Under the pieces are notes generated by a model. The model saw only the letters and a program-made list of their open reading frames with translations, ran no database searches and was not told the DNA's origin. A DNA stretch of 64,000 nt, from NCBI GenBank assembly GCA_024699855.1, contig JAMPIQ010000002.1:12648001-12712000 (forward strand), written 5' to 3'. Positions 36,501 through 50,148 of the stretch are shown piece by piece (position 1 is the first letter of the stretch; each line of letters opens with the position of its first letter). This DNA is from Aphelenchoides besseyi (lineage: Eukaryota; Nematoda; Chromadorea; Rhabditida; Aphelenchoididae). Both the position numbers and the translations under genes were made by a program.

Positions 36501-39500
36501 CTTCTCTGCTTCTTTTTCTAACGAATCTCTGGTTGTCTTTACATTGTCGTATTCACGACTGATATCACTGAATTCATTGCGAGAACGAACGTTTTCAGTT
36601 TGCAGTTGTAAGATCTGTTCTTCCAATGCACGAAGACGATTTTGAGCGGCATCCAACTCCGTTTCTTTACTGTTCGATGTCATACGAACATCGTTCAGTT
36701 CTTCTTCCAATTTTCGAATCTGACCGGTCACTAAATCAACTTCGTTAAAACGACTATTGTGTTTCAAGCTTACAGTCGCGTATTTTTGAAACGTGGTCGT
36801 TGACCGTTTTGTTCAACGTGTCAGCGCGCTCTGTTGCTGCAGCCAATTGAGTTTTGAGTCCGGCAAGCGCTGTTTCAACGGATTTAAGCTCCGAACGAGC
36901 GGTATAAGCATCAGTCTTCCATTTCTGTACTTCTTTCTCTGCTTCTGTACGAGCATCTTCCAAATCATCGCGCAGCTTTTGATTTGACGTAGATAAGGTG
37001 TTCAAACGGTCGTCGTATTCGCGTTTCTCACGCTCGTATTCCGATTGCAAATTCAAAGTATCAGCCAACCGTTTCTCCAACGATTGTAAACGATCTCGCA
37101 TTTCATCTTCGCTGTGCTTGACCGCGTCAATATTCTGCAAATGCTTGTAATTACAAGGTAGTCAAAGTAAGAGAACCTTTTGATAAGATTCGCGCTCTTC
37201 CTCAAGATCATTTTGGTGTTTATCGTTCAGTTGACTGATTTCTCCTTTTAACCGCTCAATTTCACTTTGATGTTTTCTTTCTGCATCCAACAGTTCGTCT
37301 TTTTGCCGCGAAGTGTTACGTTGCAATTCGGCAATTTGATCTTCCAACTCTCGAATACGTGTTTCCAATTGATCCTGAATTTGCAATTACTTCAATTCTT
37401 CCTAATCACAACATACTTTCTCATTTTCGATCTTATCCACTTCAATTTTCCATTTGTCGTTGATATCTTTGATGCGACTTTCGACGATCTCCGAATCGTA
37501 ATAAATGCCGCCACCGGTTGTGGGACCACCGCCTCCGATGTAAGTCGTATCAATATTGACCGTATCGCCTCCAGCTGTTGGTCCACCGATTGTTCCTGTT
37601 TCCGCGTTATCTTCGCCCGTTCCTCCTCCACTGGTTGTATCACGAATCGTTCCGCCGCCCGTAGTCGATGAATCGATGCTTCCGCCGATATCCGTGGATT
37701 TCGTTGAGCCGCGATTACGTTGCCATGCACGAAGTCGATCCTTGTATTCTTTTTCAAGTGCAGCAAGTTTTTCTGAAAGAATGAAGATAAATTACATCGA
37801 TTGGTTGTTTGTTTACCTTCGAGTTCCTTGACTTTTTGATTAGATTCTTGCAGTTCTTTTTGAAGCATATGAGCACGATTCATTTGTTGAGCCATTGCTT
37901 CTTGAGCACGAGCTTCTTTGGCTGCAAGTTCCTTGTTCTCTTTCCCAAGACGTTCGATTTCTTGTTCCAATTTGCGAATTTGTTCTTTCAATCCTTGCAT
38001 ATCCGCTTCGGTTTTATGTTTTGAGCTAAAAATAAAACCTTATGACAATGCTTAAAGCTTTAAACGAACTTCAAGATCTCTTGCTTCTCACGCTGTAGTC
38101 GTTGATTTAACTCATTCAACGTTGTAATTTCCTTTTGTTTTGTTTGGATGTCGTTGTCGCTGACTCCTTGTTTAGCTTGTACAGTCTTTAGCTGTGTGTC
38201 CAGCTCGTCGTTGTGACGTCGAAGAATGACAATTTGTCGTTCATACTCGGACACCTGATTACGAAGTTTCTCGATTTCCTCATTCAAGGATTGAACCGCT
38301 TTATCTCCAGCATCTTTGTCGTGTTTTTCGGTGTCGATTTTGTTGCGAATTTCGTTCAATTGGTTCAGGATGTCGGTTCGTTGTTTGTCGAGTTCATTGC
38401 GCTGTTGTTTTAACTCGCGATTACTTTGCTCTAACACTTGCAGTTGTTTGTGAAGTTGCTCGTTCTCGTTATTCGATTTTTCAAGATCCGTGTGAGTGGC
38501 GTCGAGTTGCTGTTGCAGATTCTCGTAATCCGAAAGTGTTTTGGCTTTCTGCTCATCGGCGTATCTTAACTGGGCATCTGAAAGTGTTTTGCGTAAGAAC
38601 ACCTGAATTTCCCATCAAACCTTTTTCTTCCAAACGTCTCAGCAACGAGTTGTACTCATTTTCCAGGTCACGATACTTCGATTTGATTGGCGCAAGATCG
38701 GACTTCAAACGAGAGTTTTCTTGCTGAAGGATGTCAATACGACGAGTGAGTTCAGAGATTCTAAACTTATTGAATTAACGTTGAGTTCGAATTGTATACC
38801 TGTTTTTGTAGTCTTCTTCCAAGCTTGCAGCAAATTCATCGGCCTCTTCACGAGCTTTCCGAGCGTCGTCAGTGCTATTCTTTTGGAAGAGCCTGAAAAT
38901 ATAAAACTATTTGGGTTTTCAGATTGCAATTTACTGTTGAAGCCGTTGAAGTTCTTCTTCCAAATACGCTCTCGCTTTCTCGACTGCAGCTTTTTCCGAT
39001 TCAACGGCTCGCAATTTGTCTTCGAGGCGGCGATGTTTACGTTCGACATCATCGACGTTCTTTTGTCTAAAAATCAATTAGAAGGTTTGTAATTTCAATT
39101 TTAATCGACTTACAGACTTGTGACATCGCGTTTGGCATCAGCGAGATATTTGTCCAATCGTCGTCGAGCTTCGTCCGCTGCCTCGAATTTGTTAACGAAA
39201 TCAGCGGCTTGTTTCTCAGCAGCACGAACTTTACGTTCCAACTGTTGAATTTCGTTGTTCTTTTCACGAAGCACATTGCGAAGAACACGAACAGCTTCGC
39301 TCGGTTGAATCGGCGTATCACCGGGTGAGAGCGAACGTGAACGTTTCGATTCACCACTTTGATCGCTGTTCACAGCCATTTGATGCATTTTACGAATTGC
39401 ACTCTGAAACGATAACTTGTAATTGTTTTGTTGGTTTTACACTCACTTGGCATTCACTCAATCGTTCTTTTGTGCGTCGAAGTTCGGCCTCCAAGTCACT

Positions 39501-41394
39501 GACTTTACGAGCATTCTCATCGCCACGAGACTCCAACTCGATGTTTCGTTCGATAGCTTCTTCGTACTTTTTCATCAGCTCATTTTGCAAATCATTATCT
39601 TCGGTTGTGGATTTGTTTCGCAACAATGCCAATAATTCAAGATCGGTAGCGTAGGGACTGACTCCAGTACGTGCTGGTTCTCGAAATCGTCGAATTGTTT
39701 CTTGAATCACAGAGTCGATGTTGTAAGTTGTACCGCCATTTGAATCTCCACCCAAAAACATCGGACCGTTGCCGTCGCTGCCGGCAATATTTCGCGTGAT
39801 GCCTTGGATACTACGGAAGATACGACTGAACTCGTTACGTTGCTTCTCGAGATCTTTTTCAGTGTGATCTTTGAGATCAGAGAATTGTTTGCGTACACGT
39901 TGTAATTCGGTCCACAGATCGAGCATCTTTTGTTGTTCATCACTCAAATACTGAGCCAGATTTCGTTCACGATTCTGATAGCGTCGTTCTTTGTCACGTG
40001 CTTCACGATCGTAGTCGCGACGCAAACGATCTATTTCTTGTTGTAGTTGCTCATTGTTTTGTCTCTCATTGTCCAATTGCATTCGAAATTCATCGTTTCG
40101 CCGACGTTCTTCTTCGAGACGAAGATACGCTTCGAAGTTCTGATTCGCGTCGCCAGCAAGTCGTCCACGTGCCCAAACGTCTGTGTTCACGTTGATGTTG
40201 GTTGTTGTTGGAATCGCACCGGCAGTATCGCCCAGAAATCCCGAGTCGTTTAATGGAAACAACGAAGAGTCGTCAGTACTCGCACCACGTTGACCCAATT
40301 TACCTTCCAGTTTTGCAATATGTTTTCGATACTCTTGCAACTGCAGTTAGAGGTGTTGTTTTCATATAAAAGAATTGCGAACCTTTTGATGCATGGCGTT
40401 TAAGATTTCCGAATATTCACGTTGATTTTCAACGTTGGCGTCAATTCTTTGTTTGTACTTTTGTAGATCTTCTTGCGTACGACCCAAACGAGCGGTCGTA
40501 CGTCCATCTCCTTGATCGAAACCATAAAAGATTGGGTCGAGATCGTACGCCTCGGCTCCATAGTTTGTATCGCCTTGTGGATCCCTGTAAACTCAAATTA
40601 ACTTACAATCACGAATTCACAGAATACCAATAGAAATCTCCGAAGTTTGAGTGTGAGCCGGGACTTTCGGGAGTTCGATGCGCAGCTGAATCAGTGCTCG
40701 CAACGTTGCCTGTGGAGCTCATTGTTTCGGGCGCTGGATCGTCCATTATGTGAGCTAAATTGTTCAAATTGCTTTCACATAAATTCTTCGTTTAGTACAA
40801 ACCTATTTTTTTGGCTTCTTCTAAGTCCTGTTCGATAATTTGTGTGAGGTTTTGCTGACGAAGAGTTTCGACGGTTTGTCGTTCGTCCAATGGTTTGATA
40901 AGCACTCCACTGCCGAGCACTTGCCAGTGTCCTGCTTCTAGTGGACGACGTAGATTCCCGAGTGCCGAAGCACTACGCGAACTGGCACCTAAAACGTTGA
41001 CGTAAAAATTGCAATATCAAGGACATAAAACGACTATCAATCTATTACCACACATTCACGCCAACAAAAACTGTTTTACTTCAAATTTAAGTTATTAGAT
41101 TGAGAAAAACAATAAGTTTGAAAAAACTAACACGCCAAATCACTCACTTGGATCGCGATTTCCTACCGAATCACACGATGTAGCACGTGAATCGGTGGAA
41201 TGTAAAAGTGACGGTGAAAGTGATACGTGACGCGCAACTGAACGGTCGGCAAGCGAATTATAAGAATTGGGACTGGCAATGTAAAATGGACGGGACTTTC
41301 GTCGACGACGACGTCCGGTCTTACGAGTTTCGGTAGAGTTTGCTGGATTGTCAGTCTTCTCACAGGTTGTACCGGCAAGACCACTGAAGAGCAT
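33543..41394 (-). CDS. Giant coiled-coil protein, rootletin-like
   Basis: About 25 minus-strand exons with 26-48 nt introns (one of about 160 nt near the 5' end) encode over 2,000 residues, close to the length of rootletin. The N-terminal head is basic and Ser-rich ([12 protein letters not shown]), followed by [19 protein letters not shown] and [23 protein letters not shown] helices that resemble the rootletin N-terminal homology region. Nearly all the rest is heptad-rich coiled coil with Glu/Gln/Arg/Leu. It is broken by glycine-rich, non-helical segments, notably [18 protein letters not shown] in 37500-37720, another near 35640-35790 and one near 39700-39790. The tail ([13 protein letters not shown], then a Ser/Pro end) stops at 33543. 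Rootletin forms the striated rootlet of sensory cilia and links centrioles. Myosin-tail or other centrosomal rods are possible alternatives. The start ATG at 41394 is uncertain. Confidence 0.75.
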
Positions 41395-44300
41395 CAACAA
41401 ATAGGTTCAACGATTGCAGATAATCCGAGGAAACACGATTGCCAGTACAAGACGAAAGAGTCAACAACATTGACAAGCTGGCAATCATCGTGGCGGCTGA
41501 GCTTCGTGGCAATTTGGACACGTTGAGTTGAACGGCTGAATATGAGAAACAATTGTCGTTTGTGGTTTGTTTTCCAACACTCGTCTTCCGACTTTCTGTC
41601 ACCGTCCGTTTCAACTTAAAACAACTGATAAGATTGACTCAGCTCACACTCTTTTGCGTTTAAACACGTGACCACAGCAATAAATCGAAAAAGTTCACAA
41701 CTTCTTCCATCCTTAATTCTCTTCAACTGATACGCCATTTCAACAAACTGTTCCAACAGGCGCAATCAGCAATAAAGTCAACTCGACGGCTACAAGTTGG
41801 GATTTATTTTTGGATGAAATGCAAACTTGAAGAGTCAACCCTCATGTCCTAGAATCAGAGAGTCTTATACGCGCAGTTTTTAAAACGAAAAATAGGTAAG
41901 TCCATTTACTAAACATGCTCCTTCATTACCGCTTATTTTCAAGTCCAAAACGAGAGCTGCGACATGGAACCTTTGTTTTTAGCTCCACGGTCACGCTCGT
42001 GCCGCCTCTCGACTTCATTCAAATCATTGGCCACGAAAAAGCCGAGATTGTCTTCATGTCCGCTTCACATGCATAATACCAAGAGCGACACGTTCCGCTT
42101 CTCACTCTTCCGTCTTCAAAAATCTTCCCGCTGCGTTTTAAGCCGCCAAAAAAGTCTCGAATCTCGAAAGCAGCTTATTTGGAAGTGCCACCGAGCAACC
42201 CGGCGGTTGGGCCGTTTGCTTCGAGAGCTGAGGCACGACCAAAAGTCGAATAGTGCCGTTCAGTTCACAAACGGACAAAAAGGTTTTGGAATAGCTTCTA
42301 TTGCCTCTACGACTCGCTTTTTTGTCCATCGAATTGTTTGGAGGTTGGAATTTTGGAAAATACGCTCAAATGGCCACTGGGCATTGAGAGTGAAGTTCGG
42401 CGACCGGTGGTTACTTCACGAGCCTTTCCGTTATGACTGTCAACAGAAACGAAGTTGGACAATCAAAGGCCCATTAAAAATATCAATATGAGCTATAGTT
42501 TCAAGGGTAGCGTGCATGGGCACTGTAAAACAACTGCGTGATATAAAGTCCAAAGAATACGAGAATCTGCATCTCTAACAGAATTCTATGAAATGACTAC
42601 TTGCAAACCTCATTAAAAACGAACCAGAAACAGAACACTTTCAAATGTCCGTCCGTTCCGACGGCTTTGAAAACTCATTTTGAGCAAATGAAATGCCCAA
42701 GGAATTGGCAAAAGCCAATGAATGCAAAAAAATACGATTGATGAAGAATTTCGTAGGCTCGCGACGTTCGTATGTTCATCGAAACAGTACAAGTTCACGA
42801 CAAACTATTAACTGGAAAGCTGTTCATAAGTATTCTCAGTGAGCTTGAATATGATTTCTGTAAACGTAAGAGAAGAAGCTGTTGGAATACAAATTTAAAT
42901 GGCAAGAAGAGAACGGGAATTTAACTGTTCCAACAAGCAAAACAAGTGCTTTGAAGCAAAAGCTCAAAATTGAAGCGTTTTCCGTAGTTCATGGTTTCAT
43001 TCCAAATGGAGACCATTGACGGCGCAGTTTCTGGCCAAAAAAGAAGACCGAGCGAAGGGGCGGACTGATTACTTTCGTGAGCATTAACAATTCCACGGGC
43101 TAAAAACGGCATTCTTGTGGAAAGAAATTTTAATGGTTAAATAACAAGAGAACCCAAAGCTGTAAAACAGCTGCCGTTTTGATTATCAAGTGGTTTATTT
43201 GATAGGAAAAGAAAGTGACTTCAACACGCTTTTGATTAAGCAAACCAATTATTTAAGATCTATAGTTAACGATTAGCGATTACAGAAACAGGAATAGAGA
43301 GTCGTAACATTCCGTTGCTCTCAAGAGAATATCCGATAAGTTGACAATTCTGTTTGTTCTTGACCAAAGAGCTCAGTGTAAAGTGTCCATGGAAATGGCC
43401 AATAGTTCTGTTGTCGATTTATCACTTTCGTTTATCATATAAGATAAAAAACGTCTTACATAGCTAAGTTTCGAACAAATGTCCTCCGGTTAAATTCCCT
43501 GCTGACCTTAAACAAAAGTTCTTCCAAATGGAAACTGCCGAATACGTCAACCAAAACAATCGTAAACTCAAAAAAGTTTTGTGCACACGAATACAACGAT
43601 AGAAGTCTTGTTCAGTTCAACCCGAAATTTTGTATTTGTGCGTGCACTTCATTGCTTTTGGTGCTATTGCCGGTTTTACGCTGTGGATTGCGCGAGTTTG
43701 GAGCCGAAGAATATTGCAGGTAGTTACTCTCGCATATTCGCATTGTCCGTCCTCTGGTTTCTATGGAAACAAACGTAAAGTGTGTAGTGGACATAATTAG
43801 CAGCTTAGAAGCTAAATGTATCCTTCTGAGTATCGAAAACTCCGAAACCGAATTGAGACTGTCTAGATAAATTTTTGATGTAAAATCGATTATTGCTGTG
43901 GTCACGTTAAAATAGAAACGTACATTGAGAACAGGACAATCTATCCAACGATTGTAATAGCAACTCGTCTAGTATTTAGACAACAAATTACGACAAGAGA
44001 TAAGTCCGAAGCGTTCAACTAAACGGAAATTTGTGTGCTCTTAAAAATGTTTTGCAAAATGCAATGAGAGGATCTTGGAAATCAGATAGCAGACGGATGT
44101 TATTGAGGACCAAATGCCAAAAATAGAGAGGCCAATTTTGCACTCTCGCTTCGCAGAGCAACGGTTGCAGAATTGGAAGAGACGGCGGCTTTGATTAGTG
44201 GATGAACGGCAGCTCCCACGCGATGAGCCTTTTGAGTCACAACAGTCAAAGACTACGAGACAAACTGTCAACTTCATCTTTTCGGTCTTCTAACTCCACA

Positions 44301-46536
44301 GAGAAGACTATCGAGAGGCCGATTAATTGATAGGATCTCCAAATTGGTTCATGCTCAATTGTAGAACATCAAACAGAAAAAACTATAAATTAGTCCAAGG
44401 ACATTGAACTTTTTTAGATCTCTGTGGTTCATAATAAAGTAGTGGTTAGGAAATGACCGATTAGCGAACTTGAAAACCGAAATCTGAAGACCAACAGTCG
44501 AGAGGCGAAAGGACAAAAGTTATTAGTGTGTGGAGGCGATTTAAACCTCTCGGCGCATCAAATTTCCTCTCCTCGCATGACTTGAGCATATTGAAATTAG
44601 TGGAAAGAGAAACCACGTAATCGGGATGATCGAACTCGGTCAATGAAGAGCGGAGATGCATTTCCACGCCAATTTTTTTTATTTACCTCGGTACTCATTT
44701 TTTTCGGCTTCGATGCAATACCGCCAATCGACCGACGATGTTTGAGCAGCGACGATCGTGGAGTGCGCGTTTGTTGTACGTTCACTGCATAAAAACAATT
44801 CAAATGATGGTTTAGACAACGGACAGCTGCCAATTTGTAGTTGGTTGCTGAACCAGAACCAAAAGTTTTCATCGTCCCGATATCACACGAAAATGGACTT
44901 GCTAGAAAAAGTGATTGAATGCTTTTTATATTCGTACAACAATCTGCGCAATCGTCGATGAGTGTTTTCGAAGCCAACGCAAAGTCCGGTTCTTCGTCGT
45001 ATAACAGGAATTGTCTACAGATTCCAGAAGTGACCAAACTTTTGTTTAGAAAGAAAGCATATCAGAAATCAAACGGTATTTGAAAAGGTGTAAGCAATAA
45101 ACCGAACAGTAGAAACAACTTTGAAGCACTTACCTACGTATATTCGCACGATCTTTTTCTGTTGTGGATGTTGAGCAGCAACACAGTTATTTCCCATCAA
45201 ATCTCTCGATTATCATCGCAGTTGAAATTGACAGCTGAAAGCCAGTGCTCTCAACCTCAGATGTTATACCTTTCGACAAAATTTCGAAATTTTTTCTGTG
45301 CGTCCTTCCGTTTTTACTCACTTCTTGTTTATACTTTTTACCAACGCGCAGTACAAGAGCATCACGTAAAGTAGTCGAGGAAAAAGACTTCACTTATGAC
45401 CGAAAAGAACTTTTTGTGTGCATCCGAAAACAAGACCGATTGGAAATTTTTTAATTACACTCTACTTCAAGTCTCAGTTTTATCTTGCAAAATGGGATAT
45501 AAATCAAATAGAAGAGATTTCGTTTAGTTCGTTGCTGTTTGTTTTCAGATTATGTCTGATAAATAAGTGCAGAGCACAAACGAATTTGTAGTGTAAACAC
45601 GAATTTACAGCCGATACTGCACTTGAACTCGGAAATCTCTCACATTGCAAAAGACATGAATTCACTGGAGTTCGAGTCACGTACAAATCAACCGGAGCGA
45701 GATAAGTACAAGCGGATGAACTGCGAGACAAACGGGAGTTTACTGAAAGATGCGCAGTGCTTGAGAACATTCGGCTCGTAAAGTGTTCCAACTCTTCTTT
45801 TCAACTATCCGGCCGTACAGTCGGCTTGATCTCGTGTATTAAAGAGCGATCGTTTGCAGACCTTCGAAATTCTCTCGGTTGTTTCCATTTGGTTTCAATT
45901 TCACAGTCAAACTGTTAACAGATGTTCGGTCACGATGTTCACTGAACAAAAAGTGTACGCGCCGTTAAAGCGGATAAACTCGAAGCACAACGGCTGACTC
46001 TTCGAGTTATGAACATTCACGTTGATGGTCCTTTTTAGCTAATTGACATTTCGTTTGCGAATTTCGATTTTTGTCCGAAATCTACGCTCTTTCGGAGTCT
46101 ATTTCTGAAGGGAATGAAACATGAACGCAATTCATGCTTTTGTTTTCATAAATGATTTTCGTTTGGGTGTCAGAACTTTTGTTTATAATTCATTTTTAAC
46201 TCGAACCATTGACCTATAGCAGCTTATTGACTATTAACATGCCTTAGTTTTAGCATCAAACTTTGATGTTGTTTTGGAAAACCTTCATCTGGGCTTTCGT
46301 TTTAGTCTTTGACTTGGGATTCAAAGGTCTCCCTCTACACATCTTACGCTTCGACGGATTTATGGCTTTGAACAGCCTTAATAAATACTCAAGATTTCGT
46401 TTGCATTTTTAAACTCGCCCACGATTTCAAACCCTTTAGTTCGCGTGGAAGTTGACGTGAATAACATCTTTTTGTTGTCAAACTAATTGATATTCGTTAC
46501 GGTTTGTTGAGATTTAGATTGCATGAAACCGCTGGA
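41395..46536. other. Five-kilobase stretch without a supportable gene
   Basis: Nothing conserved was recognised. On the minus strand near 44530-44920, a Ser/Arg-rich segment (RTPRSSLLKHRRSIGGIASK) is preceded by good acceptor-like signals and followed by a donor-like GTAAAT after MSTE, so it may be an exon of an unrecognised gene. I could not link it to further exons. This region must also hold the promoters of the divergent coiled-coil and RapGEF genes. Confidence 0.4.
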
Positions 46537-49500
46537 ATGGATTTGCCAAAGGACGTTGTTTCCGTTCTAACATACTTGTCAACCCTAATTTCACGAAATC
46601 AAAATGAACTCTACGCGAACACAATCGACGAGTTGCTTCAAATTTTGATTCGACACGTAAACAATGAAATCCAATTTACACTCGATACCACGGTAAGAAG
46701 TCATAGGTCTGTTTGAAGCTTAATATTTGCAATTTTCAGCATTCTCTGTGTTCATTAACGAGTTGGATTGACAACGAGTGCGTGGAACAGTGTAAAACGA
46801 ATAAACCGCAACCCTCTACTCAAGTTGGATTGGATCTCGTACAAGCTTTACAGAATTCGTTAATAAACAGCACGAATGAATCAAACGATGAATTAAAAGA
46901 TGAGGCAGGGGATCATAACGACAGTCAAAAACAACAACAGAATAAAGAACCTGCTGGAATCGATGATTTACTTCGACAGTTGGCGTTGAGGTTCGTTTTC
47001 TTTGATTGATCTCAAATTGCGTTTGTTAAGAAAAGTGGAAAAGTTTACACCGCAGTTTGCTGATGTGGTATTAACCGATTCTGAAGACGACGACGAAGAT
47101 GTACGAGTTGATGAGCAAAGTGAACGACGAACGGAGAAACACGGAAGTCGAACTGCTCAGGAAGAAGTCGAGAAACACAATGATGGACGAGAAATTAGAA
47201 CCAAAAAAGTTAGTACGATGAATTCGTCGAAGTCTTCAAAAACGGTAATTGAAATGATTGTAAATGTCATCTAATCATTTGTAGGTTACAATACGAATTA
47301 CGGGTAAAGGAACAGAAGATCTATTTAAGAAGTTCCACAATCATGAAGTAGACTTTGATAATGATGAAGATGTGGAACAAGATATTAAGTTCTCAAAACC
47401 AACCAACGAACCCATTTCCAAAGTTAACAACGAAGAGTTGAACGGATCTGATGATCTCACGACGAAAACAAAGACCGTACAACACACGGCAGCTTCTTTA
47501 CAGTAACATTAATGGATCTTATAGATCTTTACGTTCATATTGTAGAGCAGTTTCACGTCAAGCAAAACGAAACGGACGATTGAAATTGGATCAGTTTAGT
47601 CAAAAATTGGATCTGTTGGACTTGAATGCACGTGAAGTCAATCTGTATGACGTAAGTGAAACAACAGTGTGTACATCTAATTGTTCACGATCAAGGGAAA
47701 TCAGTTGGTTGATCGACAAGGTGAAGGTGTCTACAACGAAAGTTCAATTATTCAGAATCGGATCGGTGATCAGTCGGAGTGGGCGATTTTGTTGCCGCCA
47801 CGAAAACACGTCGAACATTATGTCAAAGTGCGTGTAGTACACAACTCACTTAAACGTTTATTTTCAGACAATAATTGGAGCCGATGATCAAGACAGTAAA
47901 AACTATTTCCGAGCTACCGCACTGGAATCTTACATCACGTTAAATGATAACCTGCGGTTCGGTTGATTGAACGAATCTGTTAATTCAAGTTTAGATTGTT
48001 TGAACAACAGCAACACCGACAAGTTAATTATTCTTTTGGATTATCGGGTAGATTGAATTCGCTATTATTGGATTTTCAGGTTTAGGTACAAAAATGGAAC
48101 AAACAGATCTCGGCGCTCAACTGCGCATGTTAGCCAGTGCATCAGTGGAAGAAGATTACACTTTGCCGACTGTCATCGTTGATGAAGAGGTTGGCTTTTA
48201 ACTTTATCAGTTTCATTGTTGTGTTCAGCAACGGCCCGAACAGTTGAGTATTGGCGATAAAATCGGGATTCTTGAAAGTATTGATGCTGATGATTACTTG
48301 GTTTTTCAAGATGTCAACACAAAAGAAGTTTGACTTTGTTTTCAAGCACACGGATCTAATTCGAATTTAGGTTCGAGGCGGTCCTGAAGATGCATTGGCG
48401 GTTCATGCGAGTAGTTCCAAAGCTTCATTGTTATTTCAAGAAGCGTTCATAACAACATTTCCTTCGTTTGTTGATGGCGAGAGATTGATCAAAAAACTAG
48501 TACATCGGTTGGTTCTGTTTTCGATTATTTTATTTCGGTCTTAGATACGCTTACATGAATGCATTGAACACGGGCGAAGCAATCAAAGCGACAAAACAAA
48601 GTTTTTCGCTTTTAGTTCGAATCGTTGACTCACTTTGCTACGTCGAATTGCATGCCGAGTTTATACGACTCCTAAGCGAGTTTCTTGGAAAACTGCTCAA
48701 GACCAAAAATTACGATTTGGCCAAAGTTTTCAGGTTGTTTATTTCTCTATATGTTTTGGTAATTGGATTGTATTTTAAGGCATCGGTTGTCTGAACGTAT
48801 CGAAGAGTGTTGTCAAAACAATAGAACTGAAGTTTATCTAAAAAATGTAATCAAACCAACGAAAAGCGTCTTCAAGCTAAGCTCATCGGATATTGCCAGA
48901 CAGTTAACGTATTTGGACTCTCAGTTGTTTGGGAAGATTGAGGTTACGACACTGCAAATTGACTAATTCTGTTCTAAATTTTAGGTTCCTGAAATGATCT
49001 GGTGGGCGTCTAATCAACACGAAAACAAATGTCCGAATATTCGAGAAATTACACAGCACTTTAACAACGTCTCTTATTGGATGCGGTCGAAGATATTGGA
49101 ACCGGAGGATCGAAAGGAACGCGAAAAACGATTCAAAAAGTTTTTAAAAGTTGCGAAGGTACTCCGACAGGAATGTGAACTTAAATTTTGTTTAGCATCT
49201 AAGGAAACTTGGAAATTTTAACAGCTATTTGGCCACCTTGAGTGCATTGGATTCCGGTCCAGTTCGTAGGCTCAATTGGTCACGTGGATTCAAAGACCAG
49301 ATTGCGGAGTTAACTACCATCATGGACACTCGTCAGTCGTTCAAAAACTATCGCACCGAACTGAGTCGCGCTAAACCGCCTTATTTGCCTTACTTGTAGG
49401 TCTTAATAGCAATGTGAATGTTAAATTGACATTTTCAGTGGCTTGATTTTACAAGATCTCACTTTTGTTCACGTTGGAAATCCCGACTATTTATTACACA

Positions 49501-49694
49501 AAACTGCGAAAAACCTTCTGAACTTTGGTAAAAGATGGCAACAGTATGCGATTTTGGATAATGTTAAACGAATTGCTCAATGGAACTACGATATTCAACG
49601 AGATGATCGTATAATCGCCCAATTCGAGAATTTTCACGGACTAACCGAAGAAGAAGGTTGGAATCGCTCGTTTCAAATCGAACCCAAAACATAA
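46537..49694 (+). CDS. RAPGEF1: C3G-type Rap guanine nucleotide exchange factor
   Basis: Sixteen exons encode 848 residues: 46537-46692, 46740-46990, 47031-47244, 47285-47502, 47546-47651, 47696-47827, 47868-47956, 47995-48047, 48080-48189, 48229-48327, 48371-48507, 48545-48733, 48780-48942, 48985-49158, 49196-49395 and 49439-49694. All phases close. The RasGEF N domain (VRGGPEDALAVHA, LLFQEAFITTFPSF, LIKKLVHRYAYMN) precedes the catalytic CDC25 domain (QLTYLDSQLFGKIEVPEM, HFNNVSYWMRS, FNSYLATLSALDSGPVRRL, LPYFGLILQDLTFVHVGNP, FGKRWQQYAILD), with wording closest to C3G. It should load Rap1 with GTP in adhesion signalling. The N-terminal third has an acidic patch (TDSEDDDEDV) but no obvious proline-rich Crk-binding PPxLPxKxR sites, and the protein is shorter than vertebrate C3G. 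A further upstream exon is possible, since an acceptor-like TTTAG lies just before the ATG. Confidence 0.93.
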
Positions 49695-50148
49695 GGTCAT
49701 TCGGTCGTCCAGTAACCACTAGAAATCTCTATTCCCTATTTGTTATTAGATTGGCGCATAAAATATTAAACAAAGATGTTCGTTCCCAACTTTGTGTTCG
49801 AGTACAAAGACCTTAAGATTTGAGTCGCAGATATGAGAAGTAGTTTGATATGAACGCGTTCACATCATTTGTGCTCGTTCTCGTCAAAAGCAAAAGCGAC
49901 CCTACGCGGCGGTATCGGACCTTTGGGTTTCGATCGTCGCGCCGCACACGTTTTGTCCTTTGACGGTCCACCGCTTTTGCACATTTCGACTCCAACATAA
50001 TGAAACTTTTTGATCCAACAAGCACTCAAATTACGATCAAAAACGTGAATTGTTTTAGACCTCTGTATTCTTCCTCTTAAACACTCGTGCACTCGATGTT
50101 TCGAAGGAAATTAATGATTCGATTTCAGAGTATTTAGTGCTTCTTGAA
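49695..50148. other. Intergenic gap before aconitase
   Basis: This stretch of 454 bases holds the 3' end of the RapGEF gene and the promoter and 5' UTR of the aconitase gene. A minus-strand open frame here (MHECLRG...) has no domain and I treat it as chance. No iron-responsive-element hairpin (CAGUGN loop) was noticed. Confidence 0.4.

Noticed and set aside
44597..45037. Minus-strand frame with Ser/Arg-rich TPRSSLLKHRRSIGG
   Set aside because: Splice-like signals exist, but no conserved domain and no second exon could be linked, so not called as a gene.
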